This document shows, one piece after another, positions 18,446-28,600 of a DNA stretch of 64,000 nucleotides (position 1 is its first letter; the number at the start of each line of letters is the position of its first letter). Source of the stretch: an uncultured Alphaproteobacteria bacterium (lineage in GTDB: Bacteria > Pseudomonadota > Alphaproteobacteria > Rhodobacterales > Rhodobacteraceae). The notes under the pieces are model-generated. The model saw only the letters and a list, made by a program, of their open reading frames with translations, ran no database searches and was not told where the DNA came from. The translations under genes and the position numbers were made by a program. The stretch covers positions 57,100-121,099 of the forward strand of contig CACBAM010000001.1 in assembly GCA_902537215.1 (NCBI GenBank), in the 5' to 3' direction.

Positions 18446-21262
18446 ATGAGCCTCGATAATCCAACAACTAATGAAAAAATATTTTTTACTTTAGATGGCA
18501 AACGTGTGGAAGCAACTCAAGGAGAAACCATTTGGCAAGTTGCTAAGAGATATGGAGTCACTATTCCACATCTTTGTTGGAAAGATGCCCCTGGGTATAG
18601 AGCAGATGGAAATTGCAGAGCATGTATGGTTGAAATAGTGGGTGAAAGAGTTTTAGCGGCTTCTTGTGTCAGAATACCTTCAGAGGGAATGTCGGTTATA
18701 TCACAGGGAGAAAGGGTCAATAGTAATAGGAAAATTGTTTTTGACCTCCTTGCTTCAGATATGCCGGCTAAAGAGAAGAGCCCAGACCCAGAAGCCCATT
18801 TTTGGACGCAAGCGAAAAATGCAGATTTTGACATACCATCTTTCCCCAGCTGTAAACCAGGTGCAAAAAACGAAATTCCTGTAGATAGTATATTCCGCGA
18901 CGCGTCACACCCATCGATCTCAGTTAATCTTGATGCGTGCATAGCTTGTGGTCTTTGTGAAAGAGCTTGTAAGGAAGTTCAGGTTAATGATGTAATTGGT
19001 ATGGCCAAAAGGGGTATTGATACAGCTCCTGTTTTCGACATCGAAGACCCTATGGGAGCTTCGTCTTGTGTAGCATGTGGAGAATGCGTTCAGGCTTGCC
19101 CCACGGGTGCCTTGATGGAAAAGTCTTTAATGAACGCCGACTCAACTAAAAGAATAGCCTATCCTGAAAAAAAGATTGAAAGCGTTTGTCCATTTTGTGG
19201 TGTTGGATGTCGTACAGAGATAAGTGTAAAAGAAAATAGGATAATAAAAGTCGATGGCATTCAAGGTCCCGCAAATAGGGGTAAATTATGTGTCAAAGGA
19301 AGGTTCGGAATGGACTATGTTATGCATCCTGAACGGCTTACAAAACCTTTAATAAGAAGGACAGGTGTCGAAAAAGAACCAGACTGCGCATACGATTTTT
19401 CAGATATAAATGAAATTTTCAGAGAAGCAACATGGGAAGAGGCGCTAGATTTAGCTGCTTCAAAATTTTTAAAGATACTTGAGCAAAAAGGAAGCCAAGC
19501 GCTCAGCGGGTTTGGGTCCGCTAAAGGAACAAACGAAGAGGCTTATTTATTCCAAAAATTTATAAGACAAGGCTTTGGCACTAATAATGTCGATCATTGT
19601 ACAAGACTGTGCCATGCTTCAAGTGTTGCTGCGCTTATGGAAGGAATTGGGTCAGGGGCAGTATCAGCGCCTTTCACAGCTGCAGATGACAGTGACTGTA
19701 TTATGATAATAGGAGCAAGGCCGGAACAGAACCATCCAGTCGCTGCAACTTACTTTAAGCAAGCAGCCAAAAATGGGAAAAAATTAATTGTTATGGATCC
19801 GAGGAAACAGGGTTTAATGCGTTTAGCAAGCCATCCTGTTGTATTCAATGCTGGTCGCGATGTCGCAATGCTTAATGCAATGATTAATGTAATAATTGAA
19901 GAAAACTTGTATGACACACAATATATCCAAGCTAATGTGGACGGTTTTCAATCCTTGGCCGAGAACGTAAAGGATTTCACCCCTGAGGCAATGGAGGAAG
20001 TCAGTGGGGTTAAGGCAGAGTATATTAGAGAAATTGCACGAACATTTGCTACATCAAATAACAGTATAATTTTTTGGGGAATGGGTATCAGTCAGCATGT
20101 TCATGGAACTGATAATGCTCGCTGTCTTATAGCTTTATCATTAATCACAGGTCAAATTGGTAGAAAAGGAACCGGGCTTCATCCTTTGAGAGGACAAAAT
20201 AATGTTCAAGGTGCTTCTGACGCTGGCCTTATCCCCATAACATATCCTGACTACAAGTCAGTTGAGAACTCAGATATGCGCAAGCATTATGAGGATGCAT
20301 GGGGAAGGTCTTTGGACCCTGTCAAAGGACTTACCGTAGTTGAAATAATGAATGCAATAAATGATGGTGATATATCCGGTATGTATATTATGGGAGAAAA
20401 TCCAGCTATGAGTGATCCGGATCAACGGCACGCTAGACACGCTCTTTCAAAACTAGATAACCTCGTAGTTCAGGACATATTTTTCACTGAAACAGCTTGG
20501 TTTGCCGACATAATTTTTCCAGCCTCAGCTCAAGCAGAAAAGCTGGGTACATACACGAACTCTAATAGACAGATTCAATTAGGTCGACCTGTTTTAAAGA
20601 TGCCGGGTGATGCGAGACAAGATTGGGAGTTGATAGTTGATTTAGCCAAAAGATGCGGGCTGAAATGGGAATATGATAGTGTTTCAGATGTTTACAAAGA
20701 AATGGCAGGTCATATGAGAAGTTTAGATAATATAAGCTGGGATCGTTTGGAGAAAGAAGGATCGGTCTGCTATCCAAGCTTTGGTCCTGACTTACCAGGA
20801 GAAGAGGTTATATTTTTCTCTGGATTCCCAACCGAGACAGGAAAAGCCAAAATTGTGCCAACCGACCTTCTTCCTCCAGATGAATTGCCAGATCAAAAAT
20901 ATCCTTTTATCTTAACCACTGGTAGGGTACTAGAACATTGGCACACAGGTGCAATGACAAGAAGAGCGTCGATGCTAGAAGCACAAGAGCCTATTCCAGT
21001 GGTAAGTATGCATCCAAGAGATGCAAAAATTCAGGGGTTCAATAAAGGTGACTGGGTTTGTGTAAAAACGAGAAGAGGAGAAATCGAGCTTCAACTCAAG
21101 CTCGATAGGGATGTTAGTGAAGGGATGCTATTTATGCCATTTTGTTATGTTGAAGCACCTGCAAACTTCTTAACTAATCCACAACTTGATCCTTATGGAA
21201 AAATTCCTGAGTTTAAATTCTCAGCAGCACAAATAACTAGGTCAAAAAAAACAGCAAACTAA
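18446..21262 (+). CDS. fdhF: Formate dehydrogenase alpha subunit (molybdopterin/tungstopterin)
   Basis: A 938-residue formate-oxidising subunit. In order: a plant-type 2Fe-2S domain (HLCWKDAP, NCRACMVE, AASC), two ferredoxin 4Fe-4S motifs (CIACGLCERACKE and CVACGECVQACP), a bis-MGD domain with its own cluster (CPFCGVGC), the metal-ligating cysteine in CTRLCHASSVAAL, and a C-terminal dinucleotide-binding domain (TTGRVLEHWHTGAMTRR). The active-site residue is Cys, not selenocysteine. The His-Cys3 cluster motif usually found between the first and second iron-sulfur domains is absent; the equivalent stretch reads LLASDMPAKE. ATG 18446 follows AGAGGAG with 8-base spacing; the frame is open further upstream, but that would overlap the beta subunit. 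No fdsC/fdsD-like gene follows. Confidence 0.93.
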   Translation: MSLDNPTTNEKIFFTLDGKRVEATQGETIWQVAKRYGVTIPHLCWKDAPGYRADGNCRACMVEIVGERVLAASCVRIPSEGMSVISQGERVNSNRKIVFDLLASDMPAKEKSPDPEAHFWTQAKNADFDIPSFPSCKPGAKNEIPVDSIFRDASHPSISVNLDACIACGLCERACKEVQVNDVIGMAKRGIDTAPVFDIEDPMGASSCVACGECVQACPTGALMEKSLMNADSTKRIAYPEKKIESVCPFCGVGCRTEISVKENRIIKVDGIQGPANRGKLCVKGRFGMDYVMHPERLTKPLIRRTGVEKEPDCAYDFSDINEIFREATWEEALDLAASKFLKILEQKGSQALSGFGSAKGTNEEAYLFQKFIRQGFGTNNVDHCTRLCHASSVAALMEGIGSGAVSAPFTAADDSDCIMIIGARPEQNHPVAATYFKQAAKNGKKLIVMDPRKQGLMRLASHPVVFNAGRDVAMLNAMINVIIEENLYDTQYIQANVDGFQSLAENVKDFTPEAMEEVSGVKAEYIREIARTFATSNNSIIFWGMGISQHVHGTDNARCLIALSLITGQIGRKGTGLHPLRGQNNVQGASDAGLIPITYPDYKSVENSDMRKHYEDAWGRSLDPVKGLTVVEIMNAINDGDISGMYIMGENPAMSDPDQRHARHALSKLDNLVVQDIFFTETAWFADIIFPASAQAEKLGTYTNSNRQIQLGRPVLKMPGDARQDWELIVDLAKRCGLKWEYDSVSDVYKEMAGHMRSLDNISWDRLEKEGSVCYPSFGPDLPGEEVIFFSGFPTETGKAKIVPTDLLPPDELPDQKYPFILTTGRVLEHWHTGAMTRRASMLEAQEPIPVVSMHPRDAKIQGFNKGDWVCVKTRRGEIELQLKLDRDVSEGMLFMPFCYVEAPANFLTNPQLDPYGKIPEFKFSAAQITRSKKTAN

Positions 21263-21339
21263 GTTTTGATTATACTTTGTTGAATAAAGATAAACCCTAT
21301 AGGACTTTGGTCTGATTTTATGTTAGACTTGTCCATAGC

Positions 21340-21416
21340 GGTGACGTAGCTCAGCTGGATAGAGCACCAGATTTCGGCTCTGGGGGTCGAGGGTTCGAAT
21401 CCTTCCGTCATCGCCA
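21340..21416 (+). tRNA. tRNA-Arg (anticodon UCG)
   Basis: A full 77-base cloverleaf: acceptor GGTGACG/CGTCATC with one G-U pair, D-arm GCTC/GAGC, anticodon stem CCAGA/TCTGG around TTTCGGC with anticodon TCG at 21374-21376, T-arm GAGGG/CCTTC with loop TTCGAAT, and an encoded GCCA 3' end. It reads CGA and probably other CGN codons. Its last base is adjacent to the stop codon of the convergent MttB-family gene, leaving no spacer, so its terminator must lie inside that gene's 3' end. Confidence 0.96.
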
Positions 21417-22940
21417 TTAATTTTGTCCATTAATCACGTCTAGATTTAGTTCAAAATCAGTTTCTATTTTTCTTAATATCTCTGGGCTAAGGTGGCTCCT
21501 AAAATTGCTAGAAAGAGTTTTTTCAAGGTTTTTTCTGGCTTCGTTTAACATTGTATTATCTTTTTCTTTCATCCATAACTCTGGCGATAACCTTTTTGCC
21601 GATTTTGGATAATCAAAATCAGTACTCATTCTTTTCAAGGTATCAGACTCGCCTAAAAAGTGCTTGTCCCGTTTAATTACTTGCCTTATAGACTCTAAAT
21701 CATTCGTTAGCACTGGTACATCTATGCTACGCATTGAACTCAAAATTGATCCACATAGTTCATTATCGAGAACGAAAGACTCAAGGGATACTCCCATTAG
21801 ACCGCTTAGCATACCGCTTGCTTGTGTTATCAAATTTGCTCCTGACTGGGCTGACGTTGCAATTGAGAGAGCTTTCTCATAACCTGCTTGGTAATCTGGA
21901 ATATTGCTGTCTGATGCACCAGCGATTGACGAGTTTGGGATCTTGTAGTAATCCATCATTTGACTTAGCAAGGAGGTGGTTTGCGCTTGCTCTCCACTTC
22001 CTCCAGCCATTCCGCCTGTTCTTAGGTCAGTTACCATGGCTCTAGGACCACAAATAACTTTTGAATCTGGATCTAAAAGCCAACATATTAACAAACCTGA
22101 TAATGCCTCAGCAATCGTTTGACAGACTGATCCAACAATGCTGACAGGGCTAGAGGCACCTCTCTGTCCAAACACGTTTGCCAAAACAGGTATACCGTAT
22201 TTGACACTTTCTCTCATAACTTCGCACGCTTCAACATCTAACCTAAGAGGAGGAATTATGAAATTTATATTTAAAGACAAAAAAGGTGATCGCCTAAAAG
22301 CGTTTTCTCCACCAGCTATAAGGTAGCAGACTTCTGCTAAGGTTTCTACGGTATTAGAGTTGGCGACGCTTGTCATGACATGTTTATTGGTTGCAGATAA
22401 AGATATAACAGCTGTATAGATATCCATCAGATGTGGGTCTGCAATATCTGTTAGTACTAACGGCCTAGAGAAAAAACTCAGATTATCTAATCTATCAACA
22501 ACTCGGGCTGCGTTTAAGAGATCTTTTCCCAAAGAGGGCCGATAAATTTTTTTTTCAAAGTCTAAAATAAGTGGAGCAGCACCCCCTGTTCCAAAATAAA
22601 CATTTCCTTTTGACACATCTAAGTAGTGCTCTCGATTTTGCTGATGCAATAAAATTTTGTTGTTGAACGATTTTAGGCATTGATCAATCAGCTCTAATCC
22701 AAAGCATAACCGATTATTTTTTCTGATAATCATTTTATTATCAATGAAACTTTCTAAAAATTTCGGAAGTTGCTCAAAGCCTATTTCAGACAGAATGTGC
22801 TGCACCCCAGCATGGATCTCGGCCTTTTCTTTTTCTGAGAGCGTATTGAGAGAGCTGCGAAACACGCTTAAATTTTTAGACTTATCAAACCCAATGCTCT
22901 CTTGAGCTCCACGGGAACGTGATCCTCTTCGTCGACTCAT
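21417..22940 (-). CDS. MttB-family (trimethylamine methyltransferase-like) corrinoid methyltransferase, non-pyrrolysine
   Basis: A 507-residue member of the MttB superfamily (COG5598). Family landmarks are the N-terminal HAGVQHILSEIGFEQL, LSFFSRPLV, the GASSPVSIVGSVCQTIAEALSG segment, and GGMAGGSGEQAQTTSLLSQM near the barrel centre. The frame is continuous without an internal TAG, so it lacks the pyrrolysine of true TMA methyltransferases. Characterised non-pyrrolysine members demethylate glycine betaine, proline betaine or carnitine onto a corrinoid protein. No corrinoid-binding protein gene is adjacent. It lies downstream of cspA on the same strand and ends against the tRNA-Arg gene. Confidence 0.9.
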   Translation of the reverse strand: MSRRRGSRSRGAQESIGFDKSKNLSVFRSSLNTLSEKEKAEIHAGVQHILSEIGFEQLPKFLESFIDNKMIIRKNNRLCFGLELIDQCLKSFNNKILLHQQNREHYLDVSKGNVYFGTGGAAPLILDFEKKIYRPSLGKDLLNAARVVDRLDNLSFFSRPLVLTDIADPHLMDIYTAVISLSATNKHVMTSVANSNTVETLAEVCYLIAGGENAFRRSPFLSLNINFIIPPLRLDVEACEVMRESVKYGIPVLANVFGQRGASSPVSIVGSVCQTIAEALSGLLICWLLDPDSKVICGPRAMVTDLRTGGMAGGSGEQAQTTSLLSQMMDYYKIPNSSIAGASDSNIPDYQAGYEKALSIATSAQSGANLITQASGMLSGLMGVSLESFVLDNELCGSILSSMRSIDVPVLTNDLESIRQVIKRDKHFLGESDTLKRMSTDFDYPKSAKRLSPELWMKEKDNTMLNEARKNLEKTLSSNFRSHLSPEILRKIETDFELNLDVINGQN

Positions 22941-22969
22941 AGATGCTTTTTTTTAATAGACTAAAAAGC

Positions 22970-23176
22970 TTAATCGACTTTTATATTAATGGCAGATTTA
23001 CGACCATCTTCGGAAGTCTCTATTTCAAAGGAAACCTCTTGGTCCTCATCAAGTCTTTTTAGACCGGCGGCCTGCACAGCAGTGATATGGACAAAAACGT
23101 CCTTGTCTTCACCTTCTGGTGCTATGAAACCGTAGCCCTTTTTTTGGTTGAACCATTTTACGATACCTTTAGTCAT
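22970..23176 (-). CDS. cspA: Cold-shock domain protein
   Basis: A 68-residue single cold-shock domain. [20 protein letters not shown] holds RNP1 (KGYGFIAP), and [10 protein letters not shown] holds RNP2. These proteins bind single-stranded RNA/DNA and melt mRNA structure. A good AGGAG lies seven bases before the ATG. The upstream gap of about 230 bases to the divergent SDR gene leaves room for the long 5' leader usual for csp mRNAs; a possible hairpin in it is listed separately. Confidence 0.95.
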   Translation of the reverse strand: MTKGIVKWFNQKKGYGFIAPEGEDKDVFVHITAVQAAGLKRLDEDQEVSFEIETSEDGRKSAINIKVD

Positions 23177-23247
23177 ACTATGTCTCCTTTGACCGTCTAT
23201 ATTTCCGATCTTTTAGTCTGTATCTTAAGCAATAATCTCGACACATC

Positions 23248-23273
23248 GGATAGAATAGTAAAGCAAACTATCC
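23248..23273 (-). promoter_or_regulatory. Hairpin in the putative cspA 5' leader
   Basis: On the minus strand GGATAG pairs with CTATCC around a 14-base loop that has a further ACTAT/ATAGT complementarity. It lies about 70 bases before the cspA start. It could be part of a temperature-responsive leader, but this is only a structural suggestion. Confidence 0.3.
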
Positions 23274-23406
23274 TCAAAAAATCGTTGATCATAGCGATAG
23301 ACTAATTACACCGTCTTTTCAATTTATTTTTTGTTATTTTAGTTTTTTTGTTAAAGTCAGTGATATCTCTGTAATACTTGAGAATTTTAAATTAAAGGAA
23401 ATTACC

Positions 23407-24159
23407 ATGGGAAATAAAGTTGCGTGGATAACTGGGGCAGGGTCAGGTATTGGCGAGGCATCAGCTATTAAGCTTTCAGAAGAGGGTTTCATTGTTGTAC
23501 TTTCTGGGAGAACTAAGGAAAATCTTGACTCAGTGGCCTCAAAATGTGAAGGACAGGCTTCAGTAAAGCCCCTTGATGTCTCCAATTCGAAAGATGTGGA
23601 AGGTGTGTTTAAAAATATCATCTCAGACTATGGTCGAATAGATGTACTAGTTGCTAGTGCAGGTTTAAACGTGAAGAATAGAAACTGGCATAATGTGTCA
23701 GATGAAGATTTCGATCATATTATAAAAATCGATTTGAACGGTGTGTTTTATACAAATCGCTTAGTGTTAGAAAAAATGAAGGAGCAAAGAGAGGGTTTAA
23801 TTATAAATATTTCATCTTGGGCAGGGAAATACGTGACTACACTCACAGGACCCGCATATACGGCAGCTAAACACGGTGTAAATGCTTTAACCGAAGGCAT
23901 AAACATGGAGGCAGGTCACTTCGGTGTGAGAGCTTGTGCTATTTGTCCTGGTGAAGTGGCGACACCAATACTTGATAAAAGGCCCATACCCGTCTCCAAA
24001 GAAGATAAGGAAAAAATGGTTCAACCAGAAGACTGTGCGGAGACTGTTGCATTCCTAGCCAAGCTACCTCCAAGAGTATGTATAAATGAGATTATCATTA
24101 GTCCTACTTGGAATAGACTTTATGTAGCTGGCCTTACAGATCAAATTCCAAAAAGATAA
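23407..24159 (+). CDS. Short-chain dehydrogenase/reductase
   Basis: A 250-residue classical SDR oxidoreductase using NAD(P)H. The dinucleotide loop TGAGSGIGEAS is at the N-terminus, followed by LVASAGLN (the NAG-type motif). The catalytic triad is Ser in ISSWAG, and Tyr and Lys in YTAAKHG. The substrate cannot be inferred. A possible promoter is TTGTTA (23348-23353), 18 bases, TAATAC (23372-23377), with AAAGGA before the ATG. The EamA transporter starts seven bases downstream, so the two are probably co-transcribed. Confidence 0.9.
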   Translation: MGNKVAWITGAGSGIGEASAIKLSEEGFIVVLSGRTKENLDSVASKCEGQASVKPLDVSNSKDVEGVFKNIISDYGRIDVLVASAGLNVKNRNWHNVSDEDFDHIIKIDLNGVFYTNRLVLEKMKEQREGLIINISSWAGKYVTTLTGPAYTAAKHGVNALTEGINMEAGHFGVRACAICPGEVATPILDKRPIPVSKEDKEKMVQPEDCAETVAFLAKLPPRVCINEIIISPTWNRLYVAGLTDQIPKR

Positions 24160-24166
24160 AATCTAA

Positions 24167-25072
24167 ATGACGCAATTCTCACATCTGGCCCAGTCTATTT
24201 TCTGGATGCTAGGGGCTATGATCTCCTTCACTCTCATGGCAGTTTCAGGAAGAGAACTGTTTTCGTCTTTAGATACCTTTGAGATTATGCTCTATCGGTC
24301 ATTAGTGGGGATTTTTTTAGTCATATCTTTTGGAAAATATTTTAATACTCTAAAGGAAATTCGGGCGGATAAGCTTTCACTTCATCTTTTACGAAACATA
24401 AGTCATTTTGGCGGTCAAAATTTCTGGTTTTATGCTATCGCGTTGATACCTTTCTCTCAACTATTTGCTTTCGAGTTTTCAACTCCTCTTTTTATAGTGT
24501 TTCTAGCTCCTATTTTTTTAGGCGAACTATTAACCAAAGAAAAGCTTTTTGCAGCAGCAATCGGTTTTGTAGGTATTATTTTGGTAGCAAGACCCGATCT
24601 TAATGTTGTAAGCTGGGCATTAGTTGCAGCATTTCTTTTGCCTATTTGTTTTGCAGCAACAGCTATTGCAACCAAGTTACTAACCCGTACATTTAGTTTA
24701 ACCTGTATACTCTTTTGGTTAGTTAGTATGCAAACGGTGTTTAGTCTCATTTGCGCCGGTTATGATCTCACTATTAAGATACCAACAACGTCCGATTTGC
24801 CATTCTTACTTATAGTATCTGTTACAGGTTTAACAGCCCATCTATGCATGACAAAAGCATTCAGTTTAGCACCAGTTTCTGTAGTAATGCCGATTGATTT
24901 TGTGCGATTACCTTTGATTTCTGTAGTAGGATACCTGTTTTATAATGAAATGCTAACATGGTACATAATTTTAGGATCGGTATTAGTATTTGTTGGGAAT
25001 TATATTAATATAAAGGCAGAAGAAAGGACGCAAAGTCATGAAAGAGTTTCAGGATCTGAAAGACAGTATTAG
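24167..25072 (+). CDS. EamA/DMT-family transporter
   Basis: A 301-residue integral membrane protein with about ten hydrophobic helices in two EamA repeats, the layout of drug/metabolite transporters such as RhaT- and S-adenosylmethionine-like carriers. FWMLGAMISFTLMAVSGRE opens repeat one and a second repeat starts near VSWALVAAFLLP. Substrate unknown. Its 3' end overlaps the apt gene by 35 bases. Confidence 0.87.
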   Translation: MTQFSHLAQSIFWMLGAMISFTLMAVSGRELFSSLDTFEIMLYRSLVGIFLVISFGKYFNTLKEIRADKLSLHLLRNISHFGGQNFWFYAIALIPFSQLFAFEFSTPLFIVFLAPIFLGELLTKEKLFAAAIGFVGIILVARPDLNVVSWALVAAFLLPICFAATAIATKLLTRTFSLTCILFWLVSMQTVFSLICAGYDLTIKIPTTSDLPFLLIVSVTGLTAHLCMTKAFSLAPVSVVMPIDFVRLPLISVVGYLFYNEMLTWYIILGSVLVFVGNYINIKAEERTQSHERVSGSERQY

Positions 25073-25571
25073 GACAGTGCCTGATTATCCAGTAAAGGGT
25101 GTTCAATTCAGGGACATTACAACCCTTCTTCAAAATAAAGATCTCTTTAGAAAGATGATTGATGGAATGACAAAACAATGGGCCGAAACACCTATCGATG
25201 CAATTTTAAGCATCGAGTCCAGAGGGTTCATAATGGCTGGAGCGCTGGCATTTAACCTTAATGCCGCTTTCGTTCCTTTGAGAAAACCCCAAAAGTTACC
25301 CTTTCAAACATACAATGTTTCATATGAGCTAGAATATGGTGCTACGGATATGCATATACATAAAGACGCTTTAGACAATCACAAAAATCTTTTAATAATT
25401 GATGATCTACTTGCTACAGGTGGGACAGTAATTGCGTCACTTGATTTAATCAGAAAATTTGAAGCCAAAAATGTAGTTGGTGCAGATTTCTTAGTAAACC
25501 TTCCTGCTTTAGGTGGATTTAAAAAGTTAGAAAATTTAGGAATTAAATCCAAATACTTGGTTGAATTTTAA
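25038..25571 (+). CDS. apt: Adenine phosphoribosyltransferase
   Basis: A 177-residue purine-salvage enzyme that makes AMP from adenine and PRPP. The start (LKDSIRTVPDYPVKGVQFRDIT) and LSIESRGFIMAGALA are the Apt signatures, and LLIIDDLLATGGT is the PRPP-binding loop. The overlap with the end of the EamA gene is supported because the conserved Apt N-terminus begins right at this start; an AGGA lies ten bases upstream. Confidence 0.95.
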   Translation: MKEFQDLKDSIRTVPDYPVKGVQFRDITTLLQNKDLFRKMIDGMTKQWAETPIDAILSIESRGFIMAGALAFNLNAAFVPLRKPQKLPFQTYNVSYELEYGATDMHIHKDALDNHKNLLIIDDLLATGGTVIASLDLIRKFEAKNVVGADFLVNLPALGGFKKLENLGIKSKYLVEF

Positions 25572-25647
25572 AAAATCAATTCAAATTTGCAACGAATCGC
25601 TATTTAATTATCATAGAGCTCATTAAAAACATCCGGGGGATATTGTC

Positions 25648-28600
25648 ATGGATAATAGCGATGCAATTTTAGCAATGATGGACGCTTTTGATAATGGAGG
25701 CCAAGGGTTGGCCATTTGGGACCCGAAAGATAATTTGACTTCCTTTAATATCAATTACAAGAAAATATTTTCTAGTAATATGCATTTTAGCCCTGAGGTA
25801 GGGCTAAATTTTGGAAAGGCTTATACTGACGCGGCGAAAAACCCAAAATTCACGCTTGATCCAGAAAATACAAAGCAAAGAATTGCACAAAGAGAACAAG
25901 CTAGGTTAGACAAAAGGCCAATTGAAAGTGAATATGAAGTCGAACCCGGCAAGTGGCTTCATGTCAAGGAAACAGCCTCTAATGACGGCCATATGATTAC
26001 AGTTTTGACGGATGTAACTGCAAGAAAAACTAGGGAGATCATGCAATCGAAGCTTGCCGATGCTATTGATGCAATACCCTCACATGTAATGTTCTGGGAT
26101 GAAAAAGAAAAGCTGGTTAAGGCTAATAAATTGGCAGTAAAAGAAAATTTAGAATACGATGTGGAGCTGCGTGAAGGTATGAGTTACGCTGAGTTTCTGT
26201 CTTCTCAGTTCGAAAAAGGGGTTTACTCTACTCCCCCAGATTTTTCAATTAAGAAATTAGTTAAAAAACGTTTAGATGAAAGAAAAGAATTAACTTCGAA
26301 ATCCAGAAAGGTACACTACAAAAATGGAAGAACGTTAATCAGAACTGAAAATAAGTTAGACCAAGGGGGTATTCTTACCATCCTAAATGATGTCACGGAG
26401 CTTGAGCAAATAGAGGCAAAAGAAAAGCTATTATCTTCTTCACTTGAAAATATGTCGTACGCTGTTGCTTTATGGGACAAAGACAATAAGCTTGTGAGAT
26501 TCAATGAAGCTCTTCGAAGAAATAATGAAAAGTTTGGAATGAAGACTGAGGTTGGAATTTCATTTGAAGATGCTTTGGAGCGCCAGGTAAAGGGTTCTTT
26601 TTATAACATTGCTGAAAGTGATAAGAAAGATTGGATTAATAAGGGATTAAAATACTGGAAAAATTTGAAAGGAGAACACACGGTAACCTATCAACATCCA
26701 AATGGACAGCATTCAATGGTTACAGATAAACGTCTCGATGATGGAGGAACTTTACAGATAATTTCAGATGTCACCTACTTAAAGAAACAAGAAAAAGAGT
26801 TAATCCGATTAAGAGAAGGGATCGATCAAATGCCCGATGGAATTGCTTTTTGGGATAACGAAGAGCAACTTATCTATGCAAATAAATCGATGCAAGACTG
26901 GCAAAATAATGTGGGTTTCGAAATGCAGCCTGGGGCCAAAAAAAAGGACCTTGTCTCTAATCTAATTAGTAAAAAGATAATTAGAACCGAAAAGTCTGCT
27001 TCTGAATTAGAAGAGTATTTTAAGTCAGTAAAAGTATCCGGTGCGCAACGTTCAAAATCAACTGACATACAGTTTTTTCTGGGGGATCAATTGCAGACTA
27101 CAGCGGTAACAGAAATAGAGTTGAAAAATGGGGATTCGATACAGAGATTCTCTGATGTCTCGAGAGACAGAAAGAGAGAGGCAGAAATCAAGCGGGTATA
27201 CGATGCATTAGAAAACTTTCCGACCGGTGCAATGCTTTGGGATAAAGAACACAAACTTATATTTGCAAATAGAGCCGCTCGAGAAATTCAAGAGAATAAT
27301 GGTCTGAAAATGTCTGTAGGTATCAGCCGGATAGATATGGTCAAAAATAGTATAAAGAACAATATTTTTGCTTTGCCGAATGATATTAAAACAGTTGAAA
27401 AATATGTTGAATATTCTGTTCAAATGATGAGGGAGAATGAACAAGGTTTTGTTTTTTCTTTTAGCAACGAAAAGAATGCATTTTTAGGTACGAACATGCT
27501 GTTGGAAACTGGTGATTATATTCAAATTTATAATGATATTACCGAAATCAAACAAAAAGAAGGTGAGCTTACTCGTCTGAGAGACGGTATTGATCAAATG
27601 CAGTCTGGAGTAGCATTCTGGAATTCTGATGATGAGCTTATATACGCAAATAAGGTTGTGAGAGATTTCCAAGAAGCTATTGATTTTAAGATGGAGCCTG
27701 GCATTAAGCGTATTGATATGGTTCGAAATAGTATGAAAAAAGGCTCAACCAAGTATGAATTTGATAATGCTGAACAACAGCATAATGATTATATAAGAAA
27801 AATGGATGAAGCTGGCTCAACAGGCATTAGTTACGAAGTCGAGATGGAAGTGGATGGTGAAAGAGGTTTTATGTTGAGTACAGGTTTTAGGTTGGATACT
27901 GGCGATTGGATACAGACCTTTAATAATATCACTGATATAAAAAATAAGGATCTCGAATTGAATAGGCTCAGAGAAAGTGTAGATCAAATGCCTGATGGTT
28001 TGATGGTCTGGGGCAAAGAAGGGAAACTTGTATATGCGAATAAAATTGTTCGTGATGTCCAAGCCGCTATCGGTTTTGACATAAAACCTGGTGTTAATAG
28101 GCTAGACATGCTGAAAAATAACGTTGAGAAAGGCCTGTCCGATTATGGTATGTCAGTCGAGGAATATCAAAAACAGTTTTTATCTAAGCTCAATGACGCG
28201 GGCGACGCAGGTATAAGTAGTGAGTTAAAAATGCAGTTTGAAGGCGAAGAGAGCAGTTTTATCTCAACAGCTTTCAAATTAAAAAACGGTGACTGGATAC
28301 AGACTTTAAAAAATATCAGTGATATAAAGAAAAGAGAGGAAGAGCTTAAAAGAGTAACTGACGCAATAGAAATTATTCCAAACGGAATTGTAATCTGGGA
28401 TAGCAAGCATTCTTTGACTTTCTTTAATAAGTTCGCTGCTAAAATAATGGAAGAGTGGGGCTGTCCACTTAAATTGGGTCTAACGAGAAAAGAACTGGTA
28501 AATAAATTGATTTCCAGTGGCATAATAAACCTTCCTGCTGGTCAGAATGTTGATAGTTATATTGAAAACTCTTTATCAGCCATGAAGGATTCTGAGAATG

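Noticed and set aside
18517..18942. 141-codon minus-strand frame inside the formate dehydrogenase alpha gene
   Set aside because: It mirrors the iron-sulfur region of a clear gene and has no family features.
21417..22940. Pyrrolysine-containing trimethylamine methyltransferase
   Set aside because: The frame runs through without an in-frame TAG, so the protein belongs to the non-pyrrolysine branch.
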